Notes: a model not told the origin generated them from the sequence alone. Positions 35,657 to 44,672 are shown, counted from the stretch's first letter. The stretch: 62,756 nt of DNA from Thiomicrorhabdus sp034722175 (GCA_034722175.1 JAYENR010000072.1:1-62756), one strand, 5' to 3'. Numbers and translations: made by a program.

Positions 35657-37348
35657 CTAATCCTTAACGCTTTTGGTGTCTTCACCAGCTTCAATTTTGC
35701 GAGTGATATACCACTGTTGTGTCACCGACAAGATATTGTTCACTACCCAGTATAGAACCAAACCTGCAGGGAAGAATAGGAAGAAAATCGTGAAGATAAA
35801 TGGTAATAACTTCATTACTTTCTGCTGCATCTCATCCATCATCGCTGAAGGATTCAACTTCTGCTGGATAAACATGGTCACACCCATAATGATCGGCAAG
35901 ATGAAATACGGATCTTGCGCAGACAGATCTTCAATCCACAATATAAATGGGGCCTGACGCATCTCTACTGAGTATAACAACACCCAGTAAAGCGCAATAA
36001 ATACCGGCATCTGTACTAAGATGGGCAAACACCCACCCAACGGATTAATTTTTTCCTCTTTATACAGTTTCATCATCTTCTGCTGGAAGATCACTTTATC
36101 GTCGCCATAGTTCTCTTTTAACTGCTGTAACTTAGGCTGGAACTTCTTCAGGCGCGCCATCGAGCGGTAAGAAGTTTCTGATAATTTGTAGAACACCAAT
36201 TTGATTAAGATGGTCAATAAGATAATCGCTAGACCCCAGTTACCAACCACACTATGAATCTGATCCAGTACCCAGAACAGAGGCTCTGCTAGGAAGGTTA
36301 AGATACCATAATCAATGGTCAACTCTAAACCTGGTGCGATATCCGCAAGGACGTCCTGCTTTTCAGGCCCAATATAAATTTGTGAACCCAACTGCCCAGT
36401 TGTGCCAGCAGGAACCGATACTAATGGTTCAACCACACCGATAGCATAACGGTCATTACCCAGTGGTTTGGCGTAATAATTGTTATTCACTTCTTGATTA
36501 GGAATGATCGCCGTTAGGAAGTACTGCTGAATCATGGCACCCCAACCGCCCATAACAGACTTACCATTAACGGTCTCTGTGTTTAGGTCGTCAAACGAGT
36601 GCTTAACATACTTCTCTTCCGCTTGGCCATCGTATAAAACTGGCCCAGTGTAGGTGTACATCATAAAGTTGTCGTCTGGGTTATAACGGTTACGTACCAG
36701 TTGAGAATACAGACTTCCGCCCCATGATTCACTGGTCGTATTTTCAACTTTATAACCAATATCCACTAAGTACTTACCTCTGGTAAAGGTATAAGTCTTC
36801 GTTACCTTAATGCCATCTTGCTGCCAGGTCATTGGTACAACAAGCGTATCGCCTGTCATTTCAAAACGAGACTGACTCACTTGATAGTTAGCTTTATGGT
36901 TAGGAGCTGGTAATTTAGAATCAGGCTGCATCGCAATCCCATTCTGAGCCACATAAAGCAACGCACCGCTATCACTCATTAGCTGATAAGGTTGGCTATG
37001 GTCTTCCGTGGCACCGTACTGCAGCAGTCGAGCTTCACGAATATCACCACCTACGGTATCAATAATAAGATCTAAGTTATCGGTAACAACCTGAATACGC
37101 TGACCTTGCTCCATCGCTTTCTGTGCAACCGGAACCGCACTGGATTGTGCGGCTGGTGTATTGGCACCTGGCACTGCGGAAGGTGCTGAAACAGAAGCAG
37201 GCGTTGCATTCGCTAACGGCGTCTCTGATTGCGTGGCGACTTGGGTAGCAACTTGCTCAGTTTTAGCGGTGCTAAACTGCATCCATTCAAGGTAAATCCA
37301 AGTTAGTGTGAAAGCTAGTGCTAACCACCAAAACGATCTCATGTTCAT
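35657..37348 (-). CDS. yidC: membrane protein insertase YidC
   Basis: Inserts and folds inner-membrane proteins, alone or with Sec. 563 residues: an N-terminal membrane anchor (SFWWLALAFTLTWIYLEWM), a Pro/Ala-rich linker, the large periplasmic P1 beta domain (about 80-340) and five C-terminal helices. The hydrophilic-groove Arg lies in SETSYRSMARLKKFQPKLQQLKE, and the GGCLPILVQMPVFIALYWVL motif follows. The gram-negative long form. rnpA is 10 bp upstream. Confidence 0.95.
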   Translation of the reverse strand: MNMRSFWWLALAFTLTWIYLEWMQFSTAKTEQVATQVATQSETPLANATPASVSAPSAVPGANTPAAQSSAVPVAQKAMEQGQRIQVVTDNLDLIIDTVGGDIREARLLQYGATEDHSQPYQLMSDSGALLYVAQNGIAMQPDSKLPAPNHKANYQVSQSRFEMTGDTLVVPMTWQQDGIKVTKTYTFTRGKYLVDIGYKVENTTSESWGGSLYSQLVRNRYNPDDNFMMYTYTGPVLYDGQAEEKYVKHSFDDLNTETVNGKSVMGGWGAMIQQYFLTAIIPNQEVNNNYYAKPLGNDRYAIGVVEPLVSVPAGTTGQLGSQIYIGPEKQDVLADIAPGLELTIDYGILTFLAEPLFWVLDQIHSVVGNWGLAIILLTILIKLVFYKLSETSYRSMARLKKFQPKLQQLKENYGDDKVIFQQKMMKLYKEEKINPLGGCLPILVQMPVFIALYWVLLYSVEMRQAPFILWIEDLSAQDPYFILPIIMGVTMFIQQKLNPSAMMDEMQQKVMKLLPFIFTIFFLFFPAGLVLYWVVNNILSVTQQWYITRKIEAGEDTKSVKD

Positions 37349-37358
37349 GTTAAAACCT

Positions 37359-37796
37359 TTAACTATTCTTATTATTGATGCGATCTTTAAATCCGCTTTT
37401 GCGAATTTTACGAATTAAATGTAAAAAGCTTTTGTGCAGAGTCTCTGTATCGACATCCTGCATCCCTTTGCGGCCTAAAACCACAATATCATACCCACTT
37501 AGCTCTTTTTTATGTAGTCTAAATGCTTCTCTAGAGAGTCTTTTTATACGATTTCGCCAAACGGCTCTTTGAAGCTGCTTTTTACTCAATGCTAAACCGA
37601 GTCGTGGATACGCTTTTTGATTAGGGCGAACAATCAGAGTCCAGTGACGATTAGCGAACTTTTCTGCATCTGCAAAAACGTGTTGAAAATCTTTTGGCGT
37701 GAGTAATCGGTAAGACTTAGAGAACCCATTAATAGGCTCAGAAGAGGAGGGGATGGATAAGTCCGGATGAGTTGTTAACTCGAGATTTGAATTCAT
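37359..37796 (-). CDS. rnpA: ribonuclease P protein component
   Basis: Protein subunit of RNase P for tRNA 5' processing. Core motifs YRLLTPKDFQHVFADAEKFANRHWTLIVRP and RLGLALSKKQLQRAVWRNRIKRLSREAFR (RNR box) are intact. The start is uncertain: ATG 37796 gives 145 residues with about 25 extra residues at the N-terminus, and ATG 37829 is also in frame. Follows rpmH after 48 bp; yidD, usually next, is absent. Confidence 0.92.
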   Translation of the reverse strand: MNSNLELTTHPDLSIPSSSEPINGFSKSYRLLTPKDFQHVFADAEKFANRHWTLIVRPNQKAYPRLGLALSKKQLQRAVWRNRIKRLSREAFRLHKKELSGYDIVVLGRKGMQDVDTETLHKSFLHLIRKIRKSGFKDRINNKNS

Positions 37797-37844
37797 AAAC
37801 TCACCAGACTTGTTTTCTGTGTGTACCATAAAGCACACTCAGAA

Positions 37845-37979
37845 CTATGGAGTTAAGCGCTTACGTCCTTTTGCACGACGAGCAGCAATAACTTTACGAC
37901 CATTTTTAGTCGCCATACGAGCACGGAAACCGTGAGTACGTGCACGTTTAATTACGCTAGGTTGAAATGTACGTTTCAT
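37845..37979 (-). CDS. rpmH: 50S ribosomal protein L34
   Basis: 44-residue L34, start ATG 37979 (MKRTFQPSVIKRARTHGFR) and end RRAKGRKRLTP, both diagnostic. AAGGAC precedes the ATG. First gene of rpmH-rnpA-yidC-(unknown)-mnmE. Confidence 0.97.
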   Translation of the reverse strand: MKRTFQPSVIKRARTHGFRARMATKNGRKVIAARRAKGRKRLTP

Positions 37980-38024
37980 GTCATTGTCCTTAAAATTTCT
38001 ATTCCGCAATACGGAAAAACGGGG

Positions 38025-38053
38025 ATTATATAGAGATATCAATAAGAAAACAA
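38025..38053 (-). promoter_or_regulatory. candidate promoter of rpmH
   Basis: On the minus strand: -35 TTGTTT (38048-38053), 17-bp spacer, perfect -10 TATAAT (38025-38030). A TTCCG/CGGAA hairpin (38002-38016) lies in the leader. The region 38054-38302 between rpmH and the TauE gene shows no gene. Confidence 0.55.
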
Positions 38054-38302
38054 ATATTTTTTTATAGTTGACCCTGTTTCTGGACTGTTTTTTAATCTAA
38101 ACTCTACCTTAGTAGCCAAACAACTCCTCTACTCGATCGATCTTCCCAGGATATGCTTCACGCCTCTCATAACTATATCCAGCCCAACTAACTATCCAAA
38201 ATATCGAGGACAAAAGTTCAATCCAAAAGTATTCCAACACCATCAAGCACTGGATCTCGTTATAATCTAGTTTTAAAAAACAAAATAATTCTAACGGTCG
38301 TT

Positions 38303-39106
38303 ATGCCTGAACTCATTCTTACAGAAATCCTAATCTATTTAGTCACAGGTGCATTCGTTGGCTTTGCAGCAGGCCTGCTTGGAATTGGTGGTGGACTCAT
38401 TATTGTTCCGGTATTAACCACCGTATTTGCTTACTATTTAGACAGTGAACACATCGTTCATTTGGCAATTGGAACCTCTTTAGCCACCATCTTAATCACC
38501 TCTTTATCTTCGGTCAAAGCACACCATGGTCACAATGCCGTCCGCTGGGATATCGTTAAGCTTCTGTTTATTGGTATTTTATTAGGTGCTTTTTTGGGTG
38601 GCTGGAGCTCACAGTTTGTTGAATCCAGTCATCTAGGGTATCTATTTGGATTCCTAGAACTACTGATTGCCATCAATATGTTATTAGCCATCAAACCCAG
38701 TCCGCATCGAGAGCTACCAGGCCTGCCTGGAAATACCATTGCTGGCTCGATCATTGGTAGTTTGGCTTCACTGGTCGGCATTGGAGGTGGTACCTTAACC
38801 ACCCCCTACCTTGTTTGGAATAATATTTCCATGCATCAAGCCATTGCCACTTCAGCCGCAGTGAGCTTACCGGTTGCCCTTGCCGGAACCTTTGGATTTT
38901 TAATCGGAGGAATCAATGCAGAAAACCTACCTGAGTACGCCACCGGTTATATTTATTGGCCTGCCTTCTTCGGAATTGTCTTTGCCAGCGTGCTAACCGC
39001 ACCACTTGGTGCCAAGGCAGCCCATCAACTGCCCGTTAAAACACTTAAGCGTGTTTTTGGCATACTTTTGCTACTTTTAGCCTCCAAAATGCTACTTTTT
39101 TCATAA
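38303..39106 (+). CDS. TauE/SafE-family sulfite/anion exporter
   Basis: 267 residues with about eight membrane helices. The repeated family motif is GLLGIGGGLIIVPVL (about residues 24-38) and ASLVGIGGGTLTTPYLVW (about 155-172). Family members export sulfite, sulfoacetate or other small anions; the substrate is not visible here. In a sulfur oxidiser sulfite export is plausible. It stands between rpmH and dnaA, where most gammaproteobacteria have only oriC. Confidence 0.85.
   Translation: MPELILTEILIYLVTGAFVGFAAGLLGIGGGLIIVPVLTTVFAYYLDSEHIVHLAIGTSLATILITSLSSVKAHHGHNAVRWDIVKLLFIGILLGAFLGGWSSQFVESSHLGYLFGFLELLIAINMLLAIKPSPHRELPGLPGNTIAGSIIGSLASLVGIGGGTLTTPYLVWNNISMHQAIATSAAVSLPVALAGTFGFLIGGINAENLPEYATGYIYWPAFFGIVFASVLTAPLGAKAAHQLPVKTLKRVFGILLLLLASKMLLFS
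38370..38377. repeat. CAGGCCTG palindrome inside the TauE gene (copy 1)
   Basis: Exact copy extended to AGCAGGCCTGCT (12-bp palindrome), at the first IGGG motif. Confidence 0.8.
38718..38725. repeat. CAGGCCTG palindrome inside the TauE gene (copy 2)
   Basis: Exact copy, CCAGGCCTGC context. Confidence 0.8.
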
Positions 39107-39455
39107 TTTTTTCAACAGGCGTAAAAACCCATATAAAAACATGTGCTTAACCCATAAAAAATTTTAGTTATCCACACCCTGTATCCACAAAGTTATCCAC
39201 AGATAAAGACTATGAATTAAAGTTATTCACAGGTATACTTGATTCTATAAATTTTTACCTCATTTGAATTCGTTTTGTAAGGTCATCTCACGACACGGTT
39301 AGGCTGATTATTAAAATCAAAATTGCTTAATAAACTTTAGTGCCTAAAACGAAAAAACACCTTGGAACAAGGTCTCACTTGATCACTTCTTATTGAGCTT
39401 ATTTTAGCTTCAATGATCGTTTGACCTTGTTCCAACCTTAATAAAGGATACGCTC
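39107..39455 (+). other. oriC: replication origin oriC
   Basis: A 349-bp A/T-rich gap before dnaA. Four DnaA-box-like 9-mers lie in one orientation: TTATCCACA 39168-39176, GTATCCACA 39181-39189, TTATCCACA 39193-39201 and TTATTCACA 39223-39231. A/T-only stretches lie near 39238-39272, a likely unwinding region. The dnaA-dnaN-recF-gyrB order and parAB nearby support this as the chromosomal origin. The right part (39362-39435) is an inverted-repeat structure listed separately. Confidence 0.9.
39362..39435 (+). promoter_or_regulatory. nested inverted repeat immediately before dnaA
   Basis: Perfect 13-bp arms TTGGAACAAGGTC (39362-39374) and GACCTTGTTCCAA (39423-39435) enclose 48 bp. Within it are smaller arms ATTGAGCT and AGCTTCAAT around TATTTT, and a GATCA/TGATC pair. 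The right arm ends 7 bp before the AAAGGA ribosome binding site. As RNA this would form a long stem in the dnaA leader; as DNA it could be a cruciform or a protein site. Confidence 0.7.
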
Positions 39456-40853
39456 TTGTCGACATTGTGGGCTCAAAGTCTAAAGCATCTTGAAAATGAC
39501 TTAAACGATCAACAATTCCATACTTGGATTCGCCCATTACAAGCGATCGAAGAGGAATCGACAATTCGTCTATTAGCGCCCTCCTCTTTTATTCTGGACT
39601 GGGTCAATAAAAAGCTGATGGACAATATCCGTCAAGCGGTCTCAATTGCCGCTCCAACCAATACACCGGAAGTCAAACTTGAGATTGGTGACTATGTCAT
39701 TGACAGCCTTGAAGAGGATGAACCAACTGTTCCTCAAGCGTTACAAACCAAAAAAACAGAAACTAAAAAACCAGCTGGCTCCAAACCAGCTAAGGCAAAA
39801 TCCGCAGCTAAAGACAGCACCGGTACAACCATTAAACACGGTCTAAATACCAACTTTACCTTTGAAACCTTTGTTGAAGGTAAAGCCAACCAGCTTGCTG
39901 CAGCGGCAGCTCGCCAAGTGTCTGAGAATCCAGGCGGCGCTTATAACCCATTCTTTATTTATGGTGGTGTTGGTTTAGGTAAAACACACTTAATGCACGC
40001 CATTGGTAATCAAATGCTAAAAGACAACCCGAACGCGCGTGTTGTCTATCTGCATTCCGAGCGTTTTGTTGCCGATATGGTCAATGCTCTACGTCATAAC
40101 AAGATCGACGAATTTAAGCGCTTTTATCGGTCTTTAGATGCACTTTTAATTGATGACATTCAATTCTTTGCCAATAAAGAGCAATCACAAGAAGAGTTTT
40201 TTCATACCTTTAATACCCTACTAGAAGGCAATAAACAGGTTATCTTAACCAGTGACCGTTTTCCAAAAGAGGTGGACGGTTTAGAAGACCGCTTAAAATC
40301 TCGATTTGGTTGGGGTCTGACGATTGCGGTAGAGCCACCTGAATTTGAGATGCGTGTCGCGATCCTGCTTAAAAAAGCATCCGAATATGGCTTTATATTG
40401 CCAGATGAAGTCGCTTTTTTTATTGCCAAACGCCTACGCGGAAACGTTCGTGATTTGGAAGGCGCATTAAAACGTGTCGGGGCTTTTGCTCAGTTTACTC
40501 AACAGTCTTTAACGGTAGAACTGGTCAAAGAGGCCTTAAAAGACTTGTTAGCTCTGCAACAGAAAATGGTCACCTTAGAAAACATTCAAAAAACCGTTGC
40601 AGACTATTACAAACTACGAATTGCAGACATGCTTTCTAAGAGACGTTCTCGTAATATTGCCCGTCCAAGACAGGTTGCCATGGCAATTGCCAAAGAGTTA
40701 ACCAACCACAGCTTGCCAGAAATTGGCGATGCGTTTGGTGGTCGTGATCATACAACGGTACTGCATGCGATTCGCAAAATTAAAGAGTTACGTGAAACCG
40801 ATCACCGCATTGACGACGACTTTAATAGCTTAATTAGAATCATCACTAACTAA
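39456..40853 (+). CDS. dnaA: chromosomal replication initiator DnaA
   Basis: AAA+ initiator that binds oriC. Domain I (LWAQSLKHLENDLNDQQFHTWIRPL), a Lys/Thr/Ala-rich linker (about 85-130), Walker A GGVGLGKTHL (about residue 170), Walker B ALLIDDIQFF (about 230) and the C-terminal DnaA-box binding signature GGRDHTTVLHA (about 428). 465 residues. The start is TTG at 39456, 8 nt after AAAGGA; no better ATG exists. A rare start may lower dnaA translation. Confidence 0.96.
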   Translation: MSTLWAQSLKHLENDLNDQQFHTWIRPLQAIEEESTIRLLAPSSFILDWVNKKLMDNIRQAVSIAAPTNTPEVKLEIGDYVIDSLEEDEPTVPQALQTKKTETKKPAGSKPAKAKSAAKDSTGTTIKHGLNTNFTFETFVEGKANQLAAAAARQVSENPGGAYNPFFIYGGVGLGKTHLMHAIGNQMLKDNPNARVVYLHSERFVADMVNALRHNKIDEFKRFYRSLDALLIDDIQFFANKEQSQEEFFHTFNTLLEGNKQVILTSDRFPKEVDGLEDRLKSRFGWGLTIAVEPPEFEMRVAILLKKASEYGFILPDEVAFFIAKRLRGNVRDLEGALKRVGAFAQFTQQSLTVELVKEALKDLLALQQKMVTLENIQKTVADYYKLRIADMLSKRRSRNIARPRQVAMAIAKELTNHSLPEIGDAFGGRDHTTVLHAIRKIKELRETDHRIDDDFNSLIRIITN

Positions 40854-40917
40854 ACGAACTTTGCCCACAACCGCAAAGCTCACACAAACATTTAAACCAA
40901 CGTAAAGAGTGCTTCAA

Positions 40918-42027
40918 ATGAAAATCAGTCTTTCTCGCGAAAACCTTTTAAAAGTATTGCAAACCGTCGGTGGCGTGGTTGAAAAACGCCAAACCATGCC
41001 GATTTTAGGCAATGTGTTATTTCACGTTTACCAAAACACTTTAACGGTCACCGCTTCTGACTTAGAAATTGAAACCCGTGCCCAGACCGAACTTGAAACC
41101 TGTGACGTTGAACAGTTTGCGATTACTCTGCCGGCCATCAAGTTAATCAATATTGTGCGCTCTTTACCGGATGGCTTAACCATCATTATGGATTTTGAAG
41201 AATCACGCTGTACCGTGTCAGCAGGTCGTTCACGTTTTAAACTCTCAACCTTACCGGCTGATGACTTCCCAACCATTGATTTAACGCAAGCTGAGCTTTC
41301 ATTCTCCATGTCTCAACACCAGTTAAAACAGTTGATTCAACACTCCAGTTTTGCAATGGCCAGCCAAGATGTGCGTTTTTATCTAAACGGAATGCTATTT
41401 GATATTAATAATAATGAGTTGCGTGTGGTGGCAACAGATGGGCACCGATTATCGACTTGTACGACTCAGTTAGCGATTGAAGGTCTAGCACCTACTCAAG
41501 CCATTTTGCCTCGTAAAGGGGTTTTAGAACTGTCAAAACTCATTGGTGATGACGATGCGTTAATTCAGTTCTCATTAGCCAAAAACTACCTCACCGTTCA
41601 ATTTGAAGAGACCGTATTTACCTGTAAGTTAGTGGATGGACGTTTTCCGGACTTCCGTCGCGTTATTCCAACAACTAACGATCAAATGGTACAAACAGAC
41701 CGTGAACTGCTTCGAAGCTTATTGCAACGTGCATCAATTTTGTCAAACGACAAATTCAAAGGAATTCGTCTGCTATTAACCAACAACTTATTAGCGGTTA
41801 ATGCATCAAACAGCGAACAAGATGAATCGCACGAAGATATGGCGATTGACTATGCTGGGCCAGATATGGAAATTGGTTTTAACGTCAGCTATATTTTAGA
41901 CGTGTTGAATTCAATGCACGAAGACTGCGTAACCGTACAATTAAAAGACTCAAACAGCAGTTGTTTAATTGAAACCACTTCTGACGTTTGTCACTGTCAG
42001 CACGTGGTTATGCCGATGCGTTTATAG
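40918..42027 (+). CDS. dnaN: DNA polymerase III beta clamp
   Basis: Sliding clamp, homodimeric ring. MKISLSRENLLKVLQTVGGVVEKRQTMPILGNVL opens domain I; ends ETTSDVCHCQHVVMPMRL, the usual C-terminal MPMRL. 369 residues from ATG 40918; a GTG three codons earlier is possible. 64 bp after dnaA. Confidence 0.96.
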   Translation: MKISLSRENLLKVLQTVGGVVEKRQTMPILGNVLFHVYQNTLTVTASDLEIETRAQTELETCDVEQFAITLPAIKLINIVRSLPDGLTIIMDFEESRCTVSAGRSRFKLSTLPADDFPTIDLTQAELSFSMSQHQLKQLIQHSSFAMASQDVRFYLNGMLFDINNNELRVVATDGHRLSTCTTQLAIEGLAPTQAILPRKGVLELSKLIGDDDALIQFSLAKNYLTVQFEETVFTCKLVDGRFPDFRRVIPTTNDQMVQTDRELLRSLLQRASILSNDKFKGIRLLLTNNLLAVNASNSEQDESHEDMAIDYAGPDMEIGFNVSYILDVLNSMHEDCVTVQLKDSNSSCLIETTSDVCHCQHVVMPMRL

Positions 42028-42050
42028 AATTAACCATTTGTAATTCTGAC

Positions 42051-42084
42051 CAGGCCTGCTTAGATTTTAATTTAAGCAGGCCTG
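42051..42084 (+). terminator. paired CAGGCCTG hairpin after dnaN
   Basis: Two exact CAGGCCTG copies (42051-42058 and 42077-42084) form the bases of a perfect 12-bp stem, CAGGCCTGCTTA with TAAGCAGGCCTG, around a 10-nt loop. It begins 24 nt after the dnaN stop. A terminator-like hairpin, but no clean T run follows, so it may instead protect the mRNA end or be a DNA signal. Confidence 0.5.
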
Positions 42085-42152
42085 CTAGTTTCTAAAGACT
42101 GTAAAATAGCCTTTTTCACCCTTTTACGCGCTTTGTAATTAAGGTTCACTGA

Positions 42153-43046
42153 ATGAATAAACCTCGTTTAATCCGTATTGCCACCTATGCGTCCGTTGCT
42201 ATTGCGGTCACTCTACTACTATTAAAAATAGTAGCTTGGTTACAAACAGATTCTGTGAGCATTTTGGCCTCTTTACTGGATTCAGCGATCGATATTATTG
42301 CTTCAGTACTCATCCTTGTTGCAGTACAAATTGCTCAAACCCCGCCGGATAAAGAACACCGCTTTGGTCATGGTAAAGCAGAACCCCTTGCTGCTTTGGC
42401 TCAGAGTGTCTTTATTACCGGATCGGCCATCTACCTGTTAATCTATGCTGTTGAACGCATTATTAATCCTCAAGAACTAACAAGTCCAGAAATCGGATTA
42501 TGGCTCATGTTGATCTCACTGAGCTTAACGTTTGCACTTGTGGTATTTCAACGTTATGTGATTTTACAAACACAGTCCACAGCTATTAAGTCCGACTCCT
42601 TACACTACATTTCAGATATTATGGCCAATATTTTGGTTATTATCGGTCTATGGCTAAGCCACCTGCTATGGTTAGACCCTTTATTAGCGGTAGGAATCGT
42701 AGCCTGGATTCTATATTCTGCATTTCAAATTGCACGTGAAGCAGGGGATCAGTTGCTTGACCGTGAACTGCCAGAGACCGTGCGTTTGGAGATTCAAAAA
42801 ATTATTCTTTCCACCCCAGAGGTGCAAGGGTTTAATGATTTACGTACCTATCAATCAGGGCCTAACCGCTTTGTTCAAGTTGATTTAGAGTTAGACGATA
42901 AGTTAACTCTTAAAGAGAGTCACCAAATTACAGAAAACGTAACCTCGGCCTTAGTCTCGGCTTTTGATAATCTTGATGTCATGATTCACCAAGAACCTGT
43001 TAGCCTACATAATGATCCAAGCCATCACACTTGGGGCAAAGAGTAA
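42153..43046 (+). CDS. fieF: cation diffusion facilitator, FieF-like
   Basis: Exports divalent metal (Zn2+/Fe2+) by proton antiport in the inner membrane. 297 residues. The metal site in TM2 is LLDSAIDIIAS (Asp-x3-Asp) and in TM5 LHYISDIM (His-x3-Asp), with the HRFGHGKAEPLAALAQSVFI loop typical of FieF. The C-terminal domain with HxH-type residues ends VMIHQEPVSL. It sits between dnaN and recF, an uncommon insertion in this conserved block. Symbol by similarity. Confidence 0.85.
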   Translation: MNKPRLIRIATYASVAIAVTLLLLKIVAWLQTDSVSILASLLDSAIDIIASVLILVAVQIAQTPPDKEHRFGHGKAEPLAALAQSVFITGSAIYLLIYAVERIINPQELTSPEIGLWLMLISLSLTFALVVFQRYVILQTQSTAIKSDSLHYISDIMANILVIIGLWLSHLLWLDPLLAVGIVAWILYSAFQIAREAGDQLLDRELPETVRLEIQKIILSTPEVQGFNDLRTYQSGPNRFVQVDLELDDKLTLKESHQITENVTSALVSAFDNLDVMIHQEPVSLHNDPSHHTWGKE

Positions 43047-43056
43047 TCAATCCAGC

Positions 43057-44154
43057 ATGACGCAAATATCCCAACTACATTTACAGAACTTTAGAAACTG
43101 CACGCAAGCGCAGTGTCAGCTTAGCAGTGGTCTAAACCTATTTGTAGGAGATAATGCGGCAGGCAAAACCTCTTTTATTGAAGCGATTTGGTTACTGGCC
43201 ACAGGTCGCTCTTTTCGTACTTCAAAATCACACCATTTGATTCAATACGATCAACAACAGAGTGTGATTTTTAGCCAAGTCATCTCAAGTCATAATGCCG
43301 ATAAAATCCACAAACTAGGCATGCAGAAAAGTGCCTCCAATACGATCTTAAAAGTCGATGGCGAAGTGATTAAAGGCCAGATTCATATTGCGAGTCTAAT
43401 TCCTGTTCAGCTACTGACGCCTGAAAGTCATCGTTTACTGGAAGAGGGCCCAAAAGCCCGTCGTCAATTTATGGATTGGGGCTGTTTTTATCAAAGCAGC
43501 GATTTTATAAAGTTGTGGCGATTGTATCAACGTAGTCTTAAGCAACGTAATCAAGCGCTTAAAAAACGTTTACCGCAGGCTCAAGTACAATTATGGGATC
43601 ACCACCTTGTTGAAACCGCTTTAAAAATTGATGCCATTAGACAAAACTATCTCGAAGAGCTACACCCTTATTTAGTGACATTTTGCCAAGCCTTAATGCC
43701 TGAATTGAGTGGTGAAGTGGTCTGCCAATATCGATCAGGCTGGCCTAAAAATACTGAAAACTTGCTAGAATTGATGGAGCAAAACTATCATAAAGACAGT
43801 CAAGTGGGTCATACACAGTACGGTGCTCACCGAGCTGACATCCGCTTTAAATTTGGTGGGCAAGAAGCGATGAATACCTTGTCTCGTGGACAACAAAAAC
43901 TGTTTGTCTGCGCGTTACTGTTGGCGCAAGCCAGTTTGCATGAAAAAGTGGTGAACGAGCCGGTAATTATGCTGATTGATGATCTACCAGCTGAACTGGA
44001 TGAAAACCACCGTTTAAAACTGTTAGAACTACTGCAAGTACTGAATATCCAACATTTAATCACTAGCACCTCAGAATCATTGATTCCTATTCTAAATCCA
44101 GATACCAGTAAAATCTGGCTGATCGAATCTGGAAAACTGATCGAAAAAGTTTAA
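43057..44154 (+). CDS. recF: DNA recombination and repair protein RecF
   Basis: SMC-like ATPase that loads RecA at gaps with RecOR. Walker A FVGDNAAGKTSFIEAIWLLATGRSFR (about residues 30-55), signature ALxRGQQKL-like TLSRGQQKLFVCAL (about 272) and Walker B IMLIDDLPAELDENHR (about 306). 365 residues from ATG 43057. A longer in-frame reading overlaps fieF. Start lies 10 bp after the fieF stop. Confidence 0.93.
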   Translation: MTQISQLHLQNFRNCTQAQCQLSSGLNLFVGDNAAGKTSFIEAIWLLATGRSFRTSKSHHLIQYDQQQSVIFSQVISSHNADKIHKLGMQKSASNTILKVDGEVIKGQIHIASLIPVQLLTPESHRLLEEGPKARRQFMDWGCFYQSSDFIKLWRLYQRSLKQRNQALKKRLPQAQVQLWDHHLVETALKIDAIRQNYLEELHPYLVTFCQALMPELSGEVVCQYRSGWPKNTENLLELMEQNYHKDSQVGHTQYGAHRADIRFKFGGQEAMNTLSRGQQKLFVCALLLAQASLHEKVVNEPVIMLIDDLPAELDENHRLKLLELLQVLNIQHLITSTSESLIPILNPDTSKIWLIESGKLIEKV

Positions 44155-44174
44155 AACTTCTTTTGAAAACTGAG

Positions 44175-44182
44175 CAGGCCTG
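44175..44182. repeat. CAGGCCTG palindrome after recF
   Basis: Exact copy, 21 nt after the recF stop, next to a true terminator. Confidence 0.8.
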
Positions 44183-44200
44183 GTATTTCTAGAAATAAAA

Positions 44201-44225
44201 AAAGGGCTGAATCAATCAGCCCTTT
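44201..44225. terminator. bidirectional terminator between recF and hsp20
   Basis: Stem AAAGGGCTGA (44201-44210) / TCAGCCCTTT (44216-44225), loop ATCAA. A-run before the stem serves the minus strand. It lies between the convergent recF and hsp20 genes. Confidence 0.9.
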
Positions 44226-44243
44226 ATGTTACAAACAGTGAAA

Positions 44244-44672
44244 TTATTTCACTTCAACTGTTTTACCTTTTTTACTGCGTTCTTTTTTAGGTAAAACAAC
44301 CTCTAATACCCCATCTTTAGAACTCGCATCTACATTTTCAGCGTCAACATTCGATGGTAATGTAAAGCTTCGTTCGAATCTACCATAACTACTCTCTACA
44401 CGATGGTAATCATCTTCCTTCACTTCTTTTTTAGTTTTCCGTTCTCCTGAGATGATTAAGCGGTTGTCTTTAACCTCTACATTAATGTCTTTCTTTTTGA
44501 CGCCGGGTAAATCTACTTCAATATGATAGGCATAATCCCCTTCACGAGTATTAACTGATGGACTAAACCCATTTTCACTTGAATCCAAAAGAGTTGGACT
44601 CAACGTTTTAAAACGCTCCTCTAAATCCCTAAGTTCTTTAAAAGGATCCAAGGTTCTTAATAACATGCTCAT
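44244..44672 (-). CDS. Hsp20 small heat shock protein
   Basis: Holdase chaperone of the alpha-crystallin family. 142 residues. The alpha-crystallin domain spans about residues 35-128 (YAYHIEVDLPGVKKKDINVEV, RLIISGERKTKKEVKE, SSYGRFERSFTLP) and the C-terminal GVLEVVLPKKE is present. Closest in type to bacterial class A/IbpA-like proteins of other genera. GAGGATG precedes the ATG. It lies on the opposite strand between recF and gyrB. A pentanucleotide repeat is in its upstream region. Confidence 0.93.
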   Translation of the reverse strand: MSMLLRTLDPFKELRDLEERFKTLSPTLLDSSENGFSPSVNTREGDYAYHIEVDLPGVKKKDINVEVKDNRLIISGERKTKKEVKEDDYHRVESSYGRFERSFTLPSNVDAENVDASSKDGVLEVVLPKKERSKKGKTVEVK

